64,000 nucleotides of DNA. Origin: Calonectria ilicicola. Its lineage: Eukaryota > Ascomycota > Sordariomycetes > Hypocreales > Nectriaceae. The stretch spans positions 3,844,001 through 3,908,000 of the forward strand of contig CP085829.1 of the NCBI GenBank assembly GCA_020809705.1. Direction: 5' to 3'. Shown here piece by piece: positions 23,174-35,252 of this stretch. Positions within the stretch are counted from its first letter, which is position 1; every line of letters begins with the position of its first letter. Under the pieces are notes generated by a model. That model saw only the letters and a list, made by a program, of their open reading frames with translations, was not told where the DNA came from and ran no database searches. The translations under genes were made by a program, and so were the position numbers.

Positions 23174-23795
23174 CTAGTAGTAGAGGGGTGGTTCAGAATT
23201 GTCGTTGTCTCTGATCCAACGTCCAATACTGTTCAAATCTAGGCGCGACTGAATTACCTTCGCTCTGAAATAACAGCGTGGGCACCGCTCGTTCTTCATG
23301 GCACGCCAACTAGAGAGTGCATCGGTCCACTGATCCCTTTCACCAAAAAAGAGTCGGTTGTGCATATTTCCCAATACATTCCATGCATTCTGTTCAATGG
23401 GCACATACTGCAGGCAAAGATAGCAGAGCGCAGCTCTCTGCACCTGCCCGTTCCTTACCGGAGGATGCAGCTTGTCCAAAAGGGTTACAATTCGCTCGGG
23501 GTGGGGCCATTCGAGATATCTGAAAGCCCTGGGAGAGGGAACCATCAGTCTCCGGTAGGAACAAACTTGGAGCAGCTTTTTGCTGCTCAGAGCAAAGCAA
23601 ACTTGCTGATCGCCGTCCAAGTAGGAAAGAATCTCGCAGAGAACCTCTGCCGGAAGACGAACGAGAGAGGCCGACAGATCAGACTCGCTGTTCTTTATCT
23701 GTGAAGGCACCTGTTAGAAAACTCCAGAGCAGGAAACAGCGACATTTCCTCACCTCTTGCGGAACGACAAGCGGGATATCGATGGGGATTCTCAT
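23174..23795 (-). CDS. Small F-box protein with two CxxC pairs
   Basis: Two exons encode 188 aa. Exon 1 is 23754-23795 (MRIPIDIPLVVPQE). The intron is 23699-23753 (55 nt), with donor GTGAGG, branch CTAAC and acceptor TTCACAG. Exon 2 is 23174-23698. Residues 26-68 form an F-box (LVRLPAEVLCEILSYLDGDQQVCFALSSKKLL). Two CxxC pairs, CYLC and CPRC, lie about 50 residues apart in the C-terminal half and might bind one zinc. The basic-aromatic tail ends DNDNSEPPLYY. It is probably an SCF adaptor with an unknown target. It differs in length and C-terminus from the other two F-box proteins here, so it is not a recent duplicate. Confidence 0.75.
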
Positions 23796-26700
23796 GGTGC
23801 TTGGGGAGCTCACGACGCGTTCAATGTTGTTGTCAAAGAGGGGTTTGCATCATGGCCACACAGTATCACTTGTACAACTTATAACAAACGGGATGCCTGC
23901 TCCGGGCTAAACATAACGCCGGCACCGATGTCTCTCTTTCGCGCCCATCGGTGTCACAATGCCAAGGGGTCAGCACCTCGCCACGCCATTGGTCCAAGGC
24001 TCTGAGTGCCAGCCTCATTCTAAATACTGCCATGGAGAGAGTTCTAGTAAAATAAAACAAACTAAAACAAAAAATAAATCTCACATTGTATAATTTGGTT
24101 TAATTGTATTATTGACATGGACTTGCGTTGAAATATCATGGCATCAGTATCCAGTCTTTCCGAGAATGGACTTCCCCCCCTCCGAAAAAAGAATAACAGA
24201 GTCCAGTCTTATCAAATTAAATAATTAAGCCCAAGTCCACATACGTGTATATTGTGTTTTTTACTTGGAAAAGGAATTTCCGTGAAGCGTCACATCGTTG
24301 CTTGTGCCCTCGGACGTCAGTCTAGGGTAGCCGTCACAAATCTAGAAGTCCCAGCTAATTGGCATTTTGCGCGTGCGAGTCTCTCCTCAGATGTGGTGTC
24401 CTTCTAATTCAGAGTAATAAAGAGATAGGATGGTTTTCGAGAAGTGACTGGGGTTTTGGGTAGCCACATGTGCTTCATGGACCTTTCAGCGCGGGCTTGG
24501 CGTTCTGCACTTGTTGCCATTCAAGGCGACAGGCCCCACATGCTTCTGGTTTCAGAACCTTTCGATCAGCTCATCAACCACGGTTCTTTCTCCCATTTCC
24601 CAAGCCTTAGATCTGCTGCACTTCAACCTCCGCACTCCCATAGGACCTTATGCTTATACAACAATACCTTTCTCTGTTTATTTCCCCGTGCTCTATCTTT
24701 TGTGCTTATTTGGCTCAACTACAAGCACCTGGCAGAAAGTACGTTCGCTGTTGATCCTCGAGCCGAGATTTGCGAGCAGTGGTAATGCTGTCAAAATGCA
24801 ATGTTCTGTTTGAACTAGGCATGGCCAAGTTGAGTCTGTTGGGGACGCAATGATAATAACAGTTGCGTTTAACTGGATAAAAGAGCGGCCGACGAGCTAC
24901 GCGGAAGAAACCTGACGTTATCGAGCCCTCCAAACGATCCTTCGCTCAAGCAATGTTGTTCGCAAACTAGAGTTGTTCTAGTTCCCCAAAATAATGGAAA
25001 CACGATCCCCCAACGACCGGTCGATACGCCGAACCCACATATTCGACTGAACATGTTGTCTGTTGTACACGGGTATGCCGTAAAAGTGGGGGAGAGAATT
25101 CGATTCTTGCAGGGGAGAGGATGTAAGAGACCAAGACGGTGATCCTAAATTGTTGTGTTGTTTGACGAACCGAGTGGGTTTACTGTGAACCGATCTCGAT
25201 ATTCTAAAGCAACGGCACATAATTCTTGTCGATCACTAGGTTTTTGGCAGAGAACATGGAAAGCATGGGCCCAGCCTCACGGCAACTCTACTCTGAGGCA
25301 TCCAGGAAACATGGAGTTTCTGTTTGAAGCGCCGGCCATCAATATAAGGGCCGAGTTTCGTTGTATTGAATGAGCGGGAACGGGCCCTAAAATTGGCAAC
25401 CTATGTTTTCCTGGTGTTTTAGAGCGGTGCGTCCCAAACACCTGTGATTCTGTTTTCTTCAAAGGACTAAATAGACTATGGCGTATCTAGAGACTGCATT
25501 TCCTTTTTATTAAATAAGAAAAAGGATCACCGTGATGAGGGCCACCCATGCGTTTATCAGGCCCCGGCGGGCAGTCATGGGAGTTGGGGCAAAGAGAGCG
25601 GCTCTACCAGCTGATGAGGACACCGATGGGGATCTCTTTTCGAGACATGACTGCAATAAATCAAGAATATCTATCAAAAGACTGTATGCACGACTCATTC
25701 TGTTTGGGCTTGTTCTAAGACATCTAAACCTTTCAGTGCTGATTTGTGCGGCATCACATGAAAGACATGGATAGAGGTCTTTTGATTGCGTCCATATCCC
25801 CAATAGGACGTTTAAATGAACGAAGTAACCTGCCTCTCTCTCTCTCGCCACTCAAGTTTCATCAGCACAGTGAAAGAATGCACTTCAAGGTTTGGGAGTG
25901 ACTTCAGCGAAGGCAACCCTGGCGATGACGGCGCAAGCCCGACGAAAGGGACCCAAGTAGGAAGTGACCACGCTATAATTGGTCCTCTAAAGTATGTCGC
26001 TTTCTTCATTGCGTATCGCTATGGGGTAACTGACACTTGTGCTTCAGACACACTAGGCCACGCGCGTGCGATTTCTTCTCAGACCCATACCAGTGGCACG
26101 AGAACTCTGAATATTAGAGGGTTTGACTTCTTTCTTGCCTTGATCACGATGCCTCCTGCGTGGATGTCAAACTTAGGAACATGAGAGAATGACGAGCAGT
26201 CGTCTCGTGTTGGAGAGGCAAAAAAGCCTTTTCTTGAAAGCGAGCGAACCATGAGCATCAAGGGGTCACCAAAGACTTAACAGACCTACATTCTGCACCC
26301 GCAAAGACTCACACTGACTACTCTAATTCAGCATAAACTTGCCTCATACATTTTGCGTATTCCTTGACCTTGGTTATTAAGTTCTAAAAAGTTCGTTGGG
26401 ATGCCCTCGCGCAAGGAAAACCTAGGTTTAAACCGGGATGTTGATAGAGCAAGCTTACGTTCTTTTCTGGGCCCTTGGAGTATGGATATTTATAACCTCC
26501 CGTCAAATTTGGGTAAATTTCGCATACCCAGGAATACTCGACACCTATCTTACTTCCTAGCGCTTTCAGGGGCTGGCCGGTGCCAAAGAATTACGAAATC
26601 AGTTTCTCCCCATGTTCCATGAATGCAGCACTTGCAACAGTTCACCCATGGGATGCGAACCGTTCCGAAAATATGGGTACTTCGACAAGATATCTGCTTA

Positions 26701-29700
26701 CCTAGAAGTATACTTTCTCGGAAAAGGTAGATATGGGCCTGTCTGCGCAGAAGTGGGCTTTGCTAAACGTGCCAAAGAAGAGACGAAGAAAGAAAAATGT
26801 TAATGGGCCACGGTAGTATGCCTTGCAGATTTACCACTCAAGGTTTGTCTGGTGGCAGTTGTCTTTATTGTGGTGGCTGCAATACAAAACACTTCCGTAC
26901 ACTATTTTGCTCCAGCAAATACAGAAGCTAGAGGATGGGCGCATCTGTATCGATAGAGAGGGGCATATTGGCCTTTGCGATCATGTGATCGTCATCTGGG
27001 CAGATATCGAATCCTGGGCGCTTGAAAGAAAAACCGATTACGCAGAGGATAGGGAGGACTATCGTCAAGTACTGCACGGATCCGAGCCATAACCTGGGTG
27101 TTCACACCGTTCTAGGCTACATGAAAGGCTGCAACATCTTTCGCGGCTCGGAATTGTGCTGTCTCTTTGTTGGGTGCCACACACAGGGCACTCAGTCATG
27201 GGTGAATTCGGTTGATTAGGAAATATCGTCGTAATGCGGCTCGATTCATCGCGCCGGGGGCACACCCCGGGCATATTCCAGAGGCTACATGCTAGAAAAG
27301 CCAACCCTTTCGATCGATGTCATGTTGTAATCAATGGCACTTGAACGTGAACCAAAACCGAGCCGCGCTTGAAGGTACGGCGGTGCTGGTGGAGCCCGAA
27401 TATCGGCGGTCCGGACTTGTAGGTGGGGACAGACCGAAGCTTAGCTTCGGCGTCTCTCCATGACTTGGAGCGATGTGTGGGCTACACCCTGTCCCCGTTC
27501 TTCATGACTAACAGCGGTGGCTCCGGCTGCGTCGAGCAAGCCGCGGATGAGGAGGAGTTTATCCCAAGGGATGCTGCAGGATCGACTCGTAAAGAGCGGG
27601 TTAAGGATGCCGTTTGTGTTCTGTAATTGGACCAATTGCGGGCATTCACATGGGAAATCAGCGCGCAGGTTTGATGGCTCGTCACGGACATCTGCCTTCA
27701 GTGAAGATAACAGAGACAGATAAAGTGCAGAGATGTCCAGAACGGGCGAGGCGCATCCCACCACATTCCTCGGGTGGAGGGCTGCATGGTGTATGGGCAT
27801 CAACGCACGGTGGCTGACGACTTGTTGAGTACACGTGTTTCCACGGAGAGTTGAGGAAAATTCTGATGCAAGCTGCTCTTTCACATGCTTCTGCCCCTAC
27901 GCACACGCAACACACACAGCTGAGGTGTCGTGTGTGTGCGTGCGTGTGTGTGTGTGTGTGTGTGTATGTTTTGTGTGTGTGCCGGGCCGACGGGTACAAG
28001 GGCGTGGGCGTGGCTGGGCACGGAAGCCTTGTGTGCCTGAGCGTAGATAGCAGCGGCCATGGGCACTCGCAAGCTAGCGGCCCAATCATGGTGCATATGA
28101 ATGGCGCCTGACGACCCGACTGGCCGGAGACGATACTGCCCTTGCAGTGGCAGCTCGTTTCGGCGGGGCGGGTGGGTGGGGAGATGCTACGTGGTTCGCA
28201 CACTGAGACGAGGCGGTGGGTGGTGGGTTTTGGTGGTGACAAGCAGCGCAACCATCAAACATGGGGTTTTTGGAGTAGTAGCTGGGTAAAATTTTCTCAT
28301 AACGCAATCGATTAATGTGACAGCGGCAAGGAGGAAAAAAAAAAGGTAAACAACAAAAAGAAAAAAGAAAAGAAAAGAGAAAAAAAAATTGGCGGCTTGG
28401 GACGGGATGACTCCCGTGTCGGGGAACGGGTAGGGGAGACGGACATGTGTGATGTGATTTCATGTGCTAGTTAGTTAGGCCTCGACTCCTGGTGTGTGTT
28501 GTCGTGTACACTGGAGGAGCAGGAGCAGGAGCAGGAGGAGGCACATTTCACTTCACCGACCCTTTGCAATCCCTGCGTCTGGTTTTTGCTTTTCGCCAGG
28601 AGAGTCTGTGAATGTGAGGGCCCGAGGTAATACCGCCATTTTTAATTCTTGCAGTCGGCATCATGGCATTGTTTGTTGACACTGCTGCCGCCTAATGCGC
28701 ACCCCAACCAAGTGCTGAGTCCGTCCCATCCGCCCGGCTTCTCCCTAGACGCGATGGCTCCGGACTGACACTAATAACAAGCTGTCCGCGGCAATAGATG
28801 TGCTGTACGGACGTGTCTAGCACCCCCTTAATGCCCAAGAAAACAGACACCAATCCCAATTGCATGGTTTCGTCTCGCGGCATGTCCTTCGCGCGCGGTC
28901 GCAACGGGCCAATGGCAGCCAAAGCAATGCTGCTGAGACAGGCGAATTTCCCACGGATCCGAATCCAAAGCCCATCGCGTCCAACGCCGGAATCACAGAA
29001 TCGTGTGAGCCATCGGCTGCGCGTAACGGAACGGGTCCAGCCGCCTCTTCCGATGTCCATTCCAGCGGGGAGCCGAGGAGCCGCGGGAGCGAGCAAGTGT
29101 CAACGCGAACAAAACAAAACGCGGGTTCCAACCGGCGCGGTCAGTGAAACATCTCTCGGCTTTCTAGAGGTAGACTAGTTGGTTTGCGCTGTGAATCTCC
29201 AGGCAATGCGCTTTCCCCCAGCCCAAGTCGCATCTGCTGCGTTGGGGCTGGCTGGGGTGCTTCACTGTCGTAGCCGGAGCCCCTGTGTCTGCCCGCCCAA
29301 GCCGCCCGCTGGCCGCCCCTCCGGATCCCTGATGGTGATGATGCGATGTGTGCCATGGCTTATGGCCCATGGGACGCTCCCCCCGTCCTCTAAGGGGCAC
29401 TCTAAGCGATCCCCCGCCACGATCAACCCCTCCAGCGCCATGCCCACTAGAATAGCACCTTGACGCACCCACTCTGCCAGAAACAGGCCGCTAGAAAGGG
29501 TCCATTGGGCCCATTGAGCACTAGCCCGGGCCTTATTACCGGCTTGCTGGGGGTACCTAGATCCGTTGCGCTGACACTCACACTCTCCACAGCGTGAACT
29601 AGACACAGCGCTGGACACTCCCCTCTTTTTTTTTCCTGCTTGGGCACGCGGCACCCTTGGCAGCGGTTTAGGCTCTCCTGTCCACCGCTACATACCCGCC

Positions 29701-30362
29701 AGCCGCCGTGTCGGGCAAACCGTTTCGGCCTGTTCCACGACAACTGGGGCCGTCACCGTCTTTCCCCAATCTATTTCGCACAAGACCAAAATCTATCCAT
29801 TCGTCCTCAATTTATTCTCATCTCCCGCCTCCTTCTCCCAGTTGTCTTGCCAAATACCGTCACCAGACCCTGAACCCTCCGAACGCATCCCCAGCCGCCT
29901 CAGCGCTGCTGCTGTTCCTCGCCGTGTCAGTTCTGTGCCTTGCCTTCGCGGCGGGCCCCATTTGCGTCATACCTCAACCGTCGACGTCCCTCCCGTACTG
30001 CTCTGCCGGGACATCCTGCCCAGCCTCTCGACTCCCGCACCGCGCGCCTCAGTCAACACCATCGGCAAAACCTCACCGCAACTGCCGTGCCACCTCGCAA
30101 GGGCCCGATCGACACCCCGAGCGCTCGATCCCGTCCCGCCCGCCCTCACCTATCAACCCCACGCCGACGGGGTTTCAACCGGTTCTGCCGCTTCCCTCGA
30201 CAAAGCGACCGCGAAATCCAATATCCATCGACACCTAGCGCGCATCTCATGTCTTCCCATTAGCGCTCTGGCCTTGGCTGTAGCTCTACCTCTGTCTCGT
30301 CCCGTCTCGCTCGCTCGTCCAACTCTATTAAAGTCCTACTCTGGTTCTCGCCAATCGACATC
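23796..30362. other. Gene-poor 6.6-kb spacer with microsatellites
   Basis: It lies between two divergently transcribed genes. I find no frame with clear codon bias or domain. It contains a GT microsatellite (27927-27981), an A-rich stretch (28334-28390), a GGAGCA/GGAGGA repeat (28513-28540) and a C/T-rich leader (about 29,690-30,360) that is probably promoter and 5' UTR of the gene at 30363. Several overlapping GC-rich frames at 28.7-29.6 kb read on both strands and are taken as chance. Confidence 0.4.
27927..27981. repeat. (GT)n microsatellite
   Basis: An interrupted GT run (TCGTGTGTGTGCGTGCGTGTGTG..., then TATGTTTTGTGTGTGTG), preceded by a short CA-rich stretch at 27900-27917. Confidence 0.9.
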
Positions 30363-32279
30363 ATGGCTACCGGCTTATCGACAGAAGCCTTCCTGCCCAC
30401 GGGCGCATTGGACTCGGACATGACGCTTTCCTTTCCTTACCAAGCGGCTTCTTCAATCGCTGCGCATTCTTCAACCTCACCTCCTTCCACAACTTCTGCG
30501 CACCTACCATCGTACGTGAATCACCAACATTCGCACCGGGGGCACATCCCACCTGCTAGCTCCTTCCCAATCCCACCTGCCGACCCCATCCCTCTCTCTC
30601 TTTCCTCTCTACGCGCTGCGCAATCCGCCTCCAAAACAGTTCCTTCAACACACCTTCACATCGACTCGTCGAGCCACGCGAAGGCCGGCAACCTCTCAGC
30701 TCCGGGCCAACCCTCTCCTCCATCCTCGTCACGTCTCTCGTACGTTCCTCAGTACCTCGCCGGTGCTTCCCTCTCCAGATCAGTCTCGGCCGACGCTGCT
30801 CCCCCCACACAGCAGACCTCGATTTATATGGTGCAGCGGCTTGTTCAGCAGAACAAGCTGATCCGCGAAGCCTGGGAAGCGGAACGCAATTATCTCGAGG
30901 CAAACCGCCGTCGTGCTGAAGAGGTCTATCAAGAGGAGCGTGCCATCATGGATGACGTACGGGATGCATGGGAAACGGAAAAGATATCCATGCTCCAGGA
31001 AATTGGTGCGCTAAGGGAGCGTCTGCATCGTCTTGAAGGCGAGAACTCGACTCTCAAGTCGATTACCGCGCAGAGCATTCAGGTTACTGGTGTTGTGTCG
31101 CCCATGGGCAGCCAACGTGGCGGAAGTGGCGACATATCCATGGAGAGTTCATACTTTTCTACGGCTCCGGGTCACTTAGCGTCACGACCACACAACCCAT
31201 CGATTTCACATGCTTCTGCGGCAGATGCCGACTCCCTTCCTCCAGGCCTGGATGGTGCATCTCGTCGACCTCACTTCCGCGCCTCCGGTAGCTCTCGAGT
31301 ATCCCCCACCACGGCTCTGACGGAGACTTCGTCTTCACTTCCCTTGGACCCCAGGACACAGCCCGAGAACTCAATTGCCAAGGACTTCCTCTCCTCTCCG
31401 TCCGACGATTCCGCTACGCCCGTTCCCATAATCGACGTCCAAGAAATTGACCCCAATTTGGAGGGCATCCCAATCAGAGCTACTGCGGTTACCAGATCCA
31501 CCTTTGGGCTCGGTGGAGACTACCCCGAAAATCCTCCATCCCCAGCAACCTCGACCCCTCCCTCTGATGCGGCTCACTACACTGAGCTGAGTCGAAAGTT
31601 CTGGTCGGTTCCCAGCGCGTCGTCCAAGGAGCACACGCTGCAAGTTCTTGCTGCCGGAGAGAACAAGCGGCTGACGATGCATGCCGGCCACACGCCCAAC
31701 CACTCGCTCTCCCTCTTCCCCACCGTCGCTGCGACCGAGACCAGTTCCACGGTTGGCCCGAGTGAGGGCGCCACCCCAACAGCTGAGATGACGGCAGCTG
31801 CTGCGTCAATTCGTCTCGGGGAATCGGCCGGGTTCGATGGAACCGCATCTGCCCGCAACCTCGACCAAGGCGAGACATTTGAGGATGACCCAGAGCCTAT
31901 GCTGGACCCCACAGATGACGCACCACTCAAGGGGCCTCTGATGATCAAGAACATCCCCGCCTATGACGAGATTTTCTGGGAAGCGGTCAACAAGAAGCTC
32001 AAGCCAATCAGCCTCGGCGAGAATGCTCTTCCAGCTGTTGTGCAGACCCCGCTGGACGATGTGGAGCACATTCCTGCAGAGGAAGAGCTGGGCACGCCGG
32101 AGCAGACACCCAGCACCGGTATCCCGACAAACCCAGTCGGCGCCAATGAATCCAGTGACGCACCTGTGGCTGCAGAGGATGACGCCTGTGAGGCTCCGAG
32201 CCGCAAAGGCCCCGAGCCTGATATCCCGCTCAAGTTCAAGACAACGTCTAATTTCGGTGCTCCATTCGGCGCCATGTAA
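30363..32279 (+). CDS. Coiled-coil protein with long disordered regions (638 aa)
   Basis: Intronless, with ATG in a good context (GACATCATGGCT). Residues 1-150 are Ser/Pro/His-rich and disordered. Residues about 155-235 form a strongly predicted coiled coil (VQQNKLIREAWEAERNYLEA...LRERLHRLEGENSTLKSI). Residues 240-520 are again disordered, with many SP and TP sites. Near residues 525-550 is a compact segment GPLMIKNIPAYDEIFWEAV, and the C-terminus KFKTTSNFGAPFGAM looks conserved in style. No catalytic domain is recognised. It may be a scaffold or regulatory protein, which is inference. Codon use is GC-rich and typical of an expressed gene. The upstream CT-rich leader fits a fungal promoter and 5' UTR. 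Confidence 0.8.
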   Translation: MATGLSTEAFLPTGALDSDMTLSFPYQAASSIAAHSSTSPPSTTSAHLPSYVNHQHSHRGHIPPASSFPIPPADPIPLSLSSLRAAQSASKTVPSTHLHIDSSSHAKAGNLSAPGQPSPPSSSRLSYVPQYLAGASLSRSVSADAAPPTQQTSIYMVQRLVQQNKLIREAWEAERNYLEANRRRAEEVYQEERAIMDDVRDAWETEKISMLQEIGALRERLHRLEGENSTLKSITAQSIQVTGVVSPMGSQRGGSGDISMESSYFSTAPGHLASRPHNPSISHASAADADSLPPGLDGASRRPHFRASGSSRVSPTTALTETSSSLPLDPRTQPENSIAKDFLSSPSDDSATPVPIIDVQEIDPNLEGIPIRATAVTRSTFGLGGDYPENPPSPATSTPPSDAAHYTELSRKFWSVPSASSKEHTLQVLAAGENKRLTMHAGHTPNHSLSLFPTVAATETSSTVGPSEGATPTAEMTAAAASIRLGESAGFDGTASARNLDQGETFEDDPEPMLDPTDDAPLKGPLMIKNIPAYDEIFWEAVNKKLKPISLGENALPAVVQTPLDDVEHIPAEEELGTPEQTPSTGIPTNPVGANESSDAPVAAEDDACEAPSRKGPEPDIPLKFKTTSNFGAPFGAM

Positions 32280-33257
32280 AGCTTCGTCAGATAGCCTTCA
32301 ACTGGAGACGGAAACGAATCAACCTTTCAATTCTCTCCACTTCCTCAGTGGAAACTGCATGTTTTACGGACAGCCGCATCCGCCATCACGACCTGATGGT
32401 GACTGTACCAACACGCCTCTTTTCTGGCTGTGTTGGCTTGCTTGATGGTGGAGCAACAAGCTACGATTTCACATGATTAGGGACAGATAAAGGGGGCGCA
32501 ACTACGGTGTTAGTAAGGTGGGAGTACTGGGAAATGGTTCAAGACAGGCTTTCTTTTTTTTTCTTTTTTATCTTCTCCCCTTTTTTTTTGTTCATGGTAA
32601 CCGGGGGCTGGGGGCGCTGCTTGGTGAGAACGGTTGCAACTTTTCACATGATTGAACGCAACCAGGCCCGTTAATATGGTAATAATGTTCACGCATACAG
32701 CAGTTAAGGAGGATTACATCAAATACCCTGGGGATAGTCACAGTTACATCCCCTCCACAGCGGATTTTACTTTGTTAGTGGCGATGCAGATGGGAGGAGT
32801 TGGGTTTGGACTCTTTAGGGATCGTGATGGTTAGTTAGGACGAGCATCAGCCTCAACTACCTACCTACAAATTAAACGAGAGCATTACTATGCACGGTTC
32901 ACATTCAATGGCCACCGTTATTGGCCAGTGATTTTGTATAGACTTTGACCGCACTGGACTACCATGGTCTACATGTGAACAAGCGACAAGCTATAAATGC
33001 ATTTAATGTACGCGTACTCGCGATGAAGGTCTAAGCAAAACACATGAAACCCAGAGAAGCTCCGTGATCCGTGCTAACTGCAACGTCTCGTCTCGTCATT
33101 CTATTCATTATGCAACATTGGAGAAGTTCTACCATTGCCGAGCGCGAGTTCTTCCAATAAACCCTCTTCGGCACCCAAACAGAAAAAACACACTACTCAA
33201 AAGAACACCATTGACGCCCAGGATTCCCGGTACATAGCTCCTAGCCCATCCGCTTGC
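32280..33257. other. Convergent intergenic region
   Basis: It holds the 3' sides of the coiled-coil gene (+) and atg3 (-). A T-rich tract lies at 32550-32590. No gene seen. Confidence 0.5.
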
Positions 33258-34490
33258 TTAGACACCCATGGTGAAGTCGTGCTCGATGCCGGGTGTTACA
33301 CTGGCCATGAACTGCAGGCAACAATTGTTAGCAACTCGAAAAAAAAAGGGGGGCTCAGGGGGAGGGCATCGTTCATATCCAAAACCGCATTTGGGGAGCA
33401 AGAAACGCACCTTAAGGAAGACAACCAGATACTGGTCCACTCGGATGGCCACCTCGTGGTCGTCAATTTCGCCCTCTTGGACCTCCTCCCACTCGTCCTT
33501 GTCGGCAGCCTCCTGAGCGCCCTTTACGTCCAGCTTGCCGATTTCGTCAACGAGGCCCTCCATGCCAGCGGGAGTCGAGCCAGCAGCGGAGCCGCTTGCG
33601 CCTGCGGCACCGAGCTTCTCCCTTCGGAGGCGGAGGGCGGCATCGGCTCGGTCGAGCAGCGTCTTCATGACGGAGGCGTGCTTGCAAGGATGCACAGAGG
33701 CCATCTTGATGTTGTTGGCAAAGAATGGGAAGTCCTCGAGGGTGACGGTCTTGTCCTTGTAGTCGCCGACGATATCCTCCATCATATCCTGGGGCGGGAG
33801 AGGCTGGCCATCAGGGAGGTATCCCGAGAGGTAGAGTCGCGGGGTGCGGTAGTAGGGTGTATACATGATGTATAGAGTATATGTTCGACGGCCGCTGGGG
33901 GTTAAGGTTAGCGTCTTGATAAGCGGTTTCGCAAGAGGACAAGGAGGCAGCAAGGTGGGAACTTACCCATTCTTTGAGTCGGCGCCAGAGTCGCGGATGA
34001 TGGCCTCGTCGTCGTCTTCATCCTCCATGTCGGGGATCTCGTCGTCCTCGACAACTTCTCGGTCGCCGATGTTGCCGGAGTCGTCCACAGTCCTCACCTC
34101 CTTGACTTTGAGGGGCTGCGAGCTCGCCAGGCCACCCGTTCGCAACCAACCGTCCTCGTCGTCACCGCCAGGACCGCCCTTGAAGTCGTCGCCATCGTGA
34201 ACGAGGGCCTCCTCGTGGCCGGCATCGCCTGCGAAGTCATCGTTGAGGCGGCGGTGGCAGGGCACGTTGCGAGTGACGAGGAACTGCTTGCCTGGGGGCA
34301 AGTGGCTGACCCGGCGCTCGGGAGAGTCGGCGTCGCTCCAGGACCAGGTCGGGAACTTGTACACGAGGTAGTCACCGGCTGCGACGAACTCTTCGGGCGT
34401 GATCTGGCCGGTTTGGCGGAAGGTGGACTTGTGGGTGACGGGTGTATAACGGTCCCGGAGGGTGTTGACGGTAGAGTAGATGTAATTCAT
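33258..34490 (-). CDS. atg3: Autophagy E2-like enzyme Atg3
   Basis: Three exons encode 353 aa. Exon 1 is 33967-34490, exon 2 is 33411-33894, exon 3 is 33258-33311. Introns are 72 nt (GTAAGT...CTAAC...CCCCCAG) and 99 nt (GTGCGT...TTGCCTGCAG). Atg3 transfers Atg8 from its catalytic cysteine to phosphatidylethanolamine during autophagosome formation. Visible hallmarks are the N-terminus [18 protein letters not shown], the [19 protein letters not shown] block, the acidic flexible loop (about residues 80-170), the core [18 protein letters not shown], and the HPC active site with Cys245 ([13 protein letters not shown]). A W310-E-E-V313 segment could be an Atg8-interacting motif. The C-terminus [14 protein letters not shown] is typical. 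Length is normal for ascomycetes. All splice phases agree. Confidence 0.97.
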
Positions 34491-35252
34491 CGCGGGCGGT
34501 GAGGATGAGGCGTGCGCGGATGATGCGTTTGCGGGTTCGTAATGGGAATCTTTGGATGCGGGACTATTCGAGCGCTCTTTGCAGCGTATATTGGAGAACG
34601 GGTCGAATGGCGGTGTCGCAGGAAAACAAGTCGTCTTATTTCTGGTGTTGCGCTATGATGCGGGGTTCGACAGCTAGGGAGCGGAAAGAGTCTACTTTGA
34701 TGATGAAGGCAAAGAGCGATGTTTGTTTTTGGGGGGGAAACGGAAGGGATCCGCAAGCAAGCAAGGAGTCGCAGTAGACAAGGCCAGGTCAGGTGGTTCT
34801 GGTCAGTGCCAAAGTGAACAGTGACTGATGCGTCGCAAGCGGGAAGCTCTGGAGGGGCCTTGGGATCGGAGGCCATCACATGGAGGCGGTGGTGGCTTTC
34901 GTTTTGGGTGGCTTTGGTGGGGTGGCCTCGGCCCCTCATTGGCCGGGCATGCTTATCTTATCGGACGGCGTCTTCAGCGATCAGGCACGTCATCCCGCGA
35001 CCTGTGCTCGTTGGATGTGGTGCAGCAAGCAGAGGTCATGCCGCCCATCCTCGTCGGCGAAGCAGCAAAGTCACGAGGGAGCCAGGAGTCTTGGGCGTGC
35101 GGTGTATTTCATAATCGGCAGGTTGGTATCATTTATTCTTCTAATTGTTCCTTTCCTTTTCGCAGTCTCCCTCTCGTGTACAGCCCCATTCGCAATGTTG
35201 CTTGCTTGCTTGATTGCTTGATTGCTTGATTGATTATGTGCATGATTTCAAA
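34491..35252. other. atg3 promoter region and cwc24 3' side
   Basis: This 760-bp spacer separates two minus-strand genes. It contains a CTTG/ATTG tetranucleotide run (35198-35236: TTGCTTGCTTGATTGCTTGATTG...) just beyond the cwc24 stop. Overlapping open frames at 34.8-35.2 kb lack any recognisable feature. Confidence 0.5.

Noticed and set aside
28692..29654. Overlapping GC-rich open frames on both strands, 100-134 aa
   Set aside because: Open in several frames because of high GC. No ordered codon use, domain or start context.
29708..30423. Pro/Ser-rich plus-strand frames before the 30363 gene
   Set aside because: CT-rich promoter and 5' UTR composition produces these frames. No gene features.
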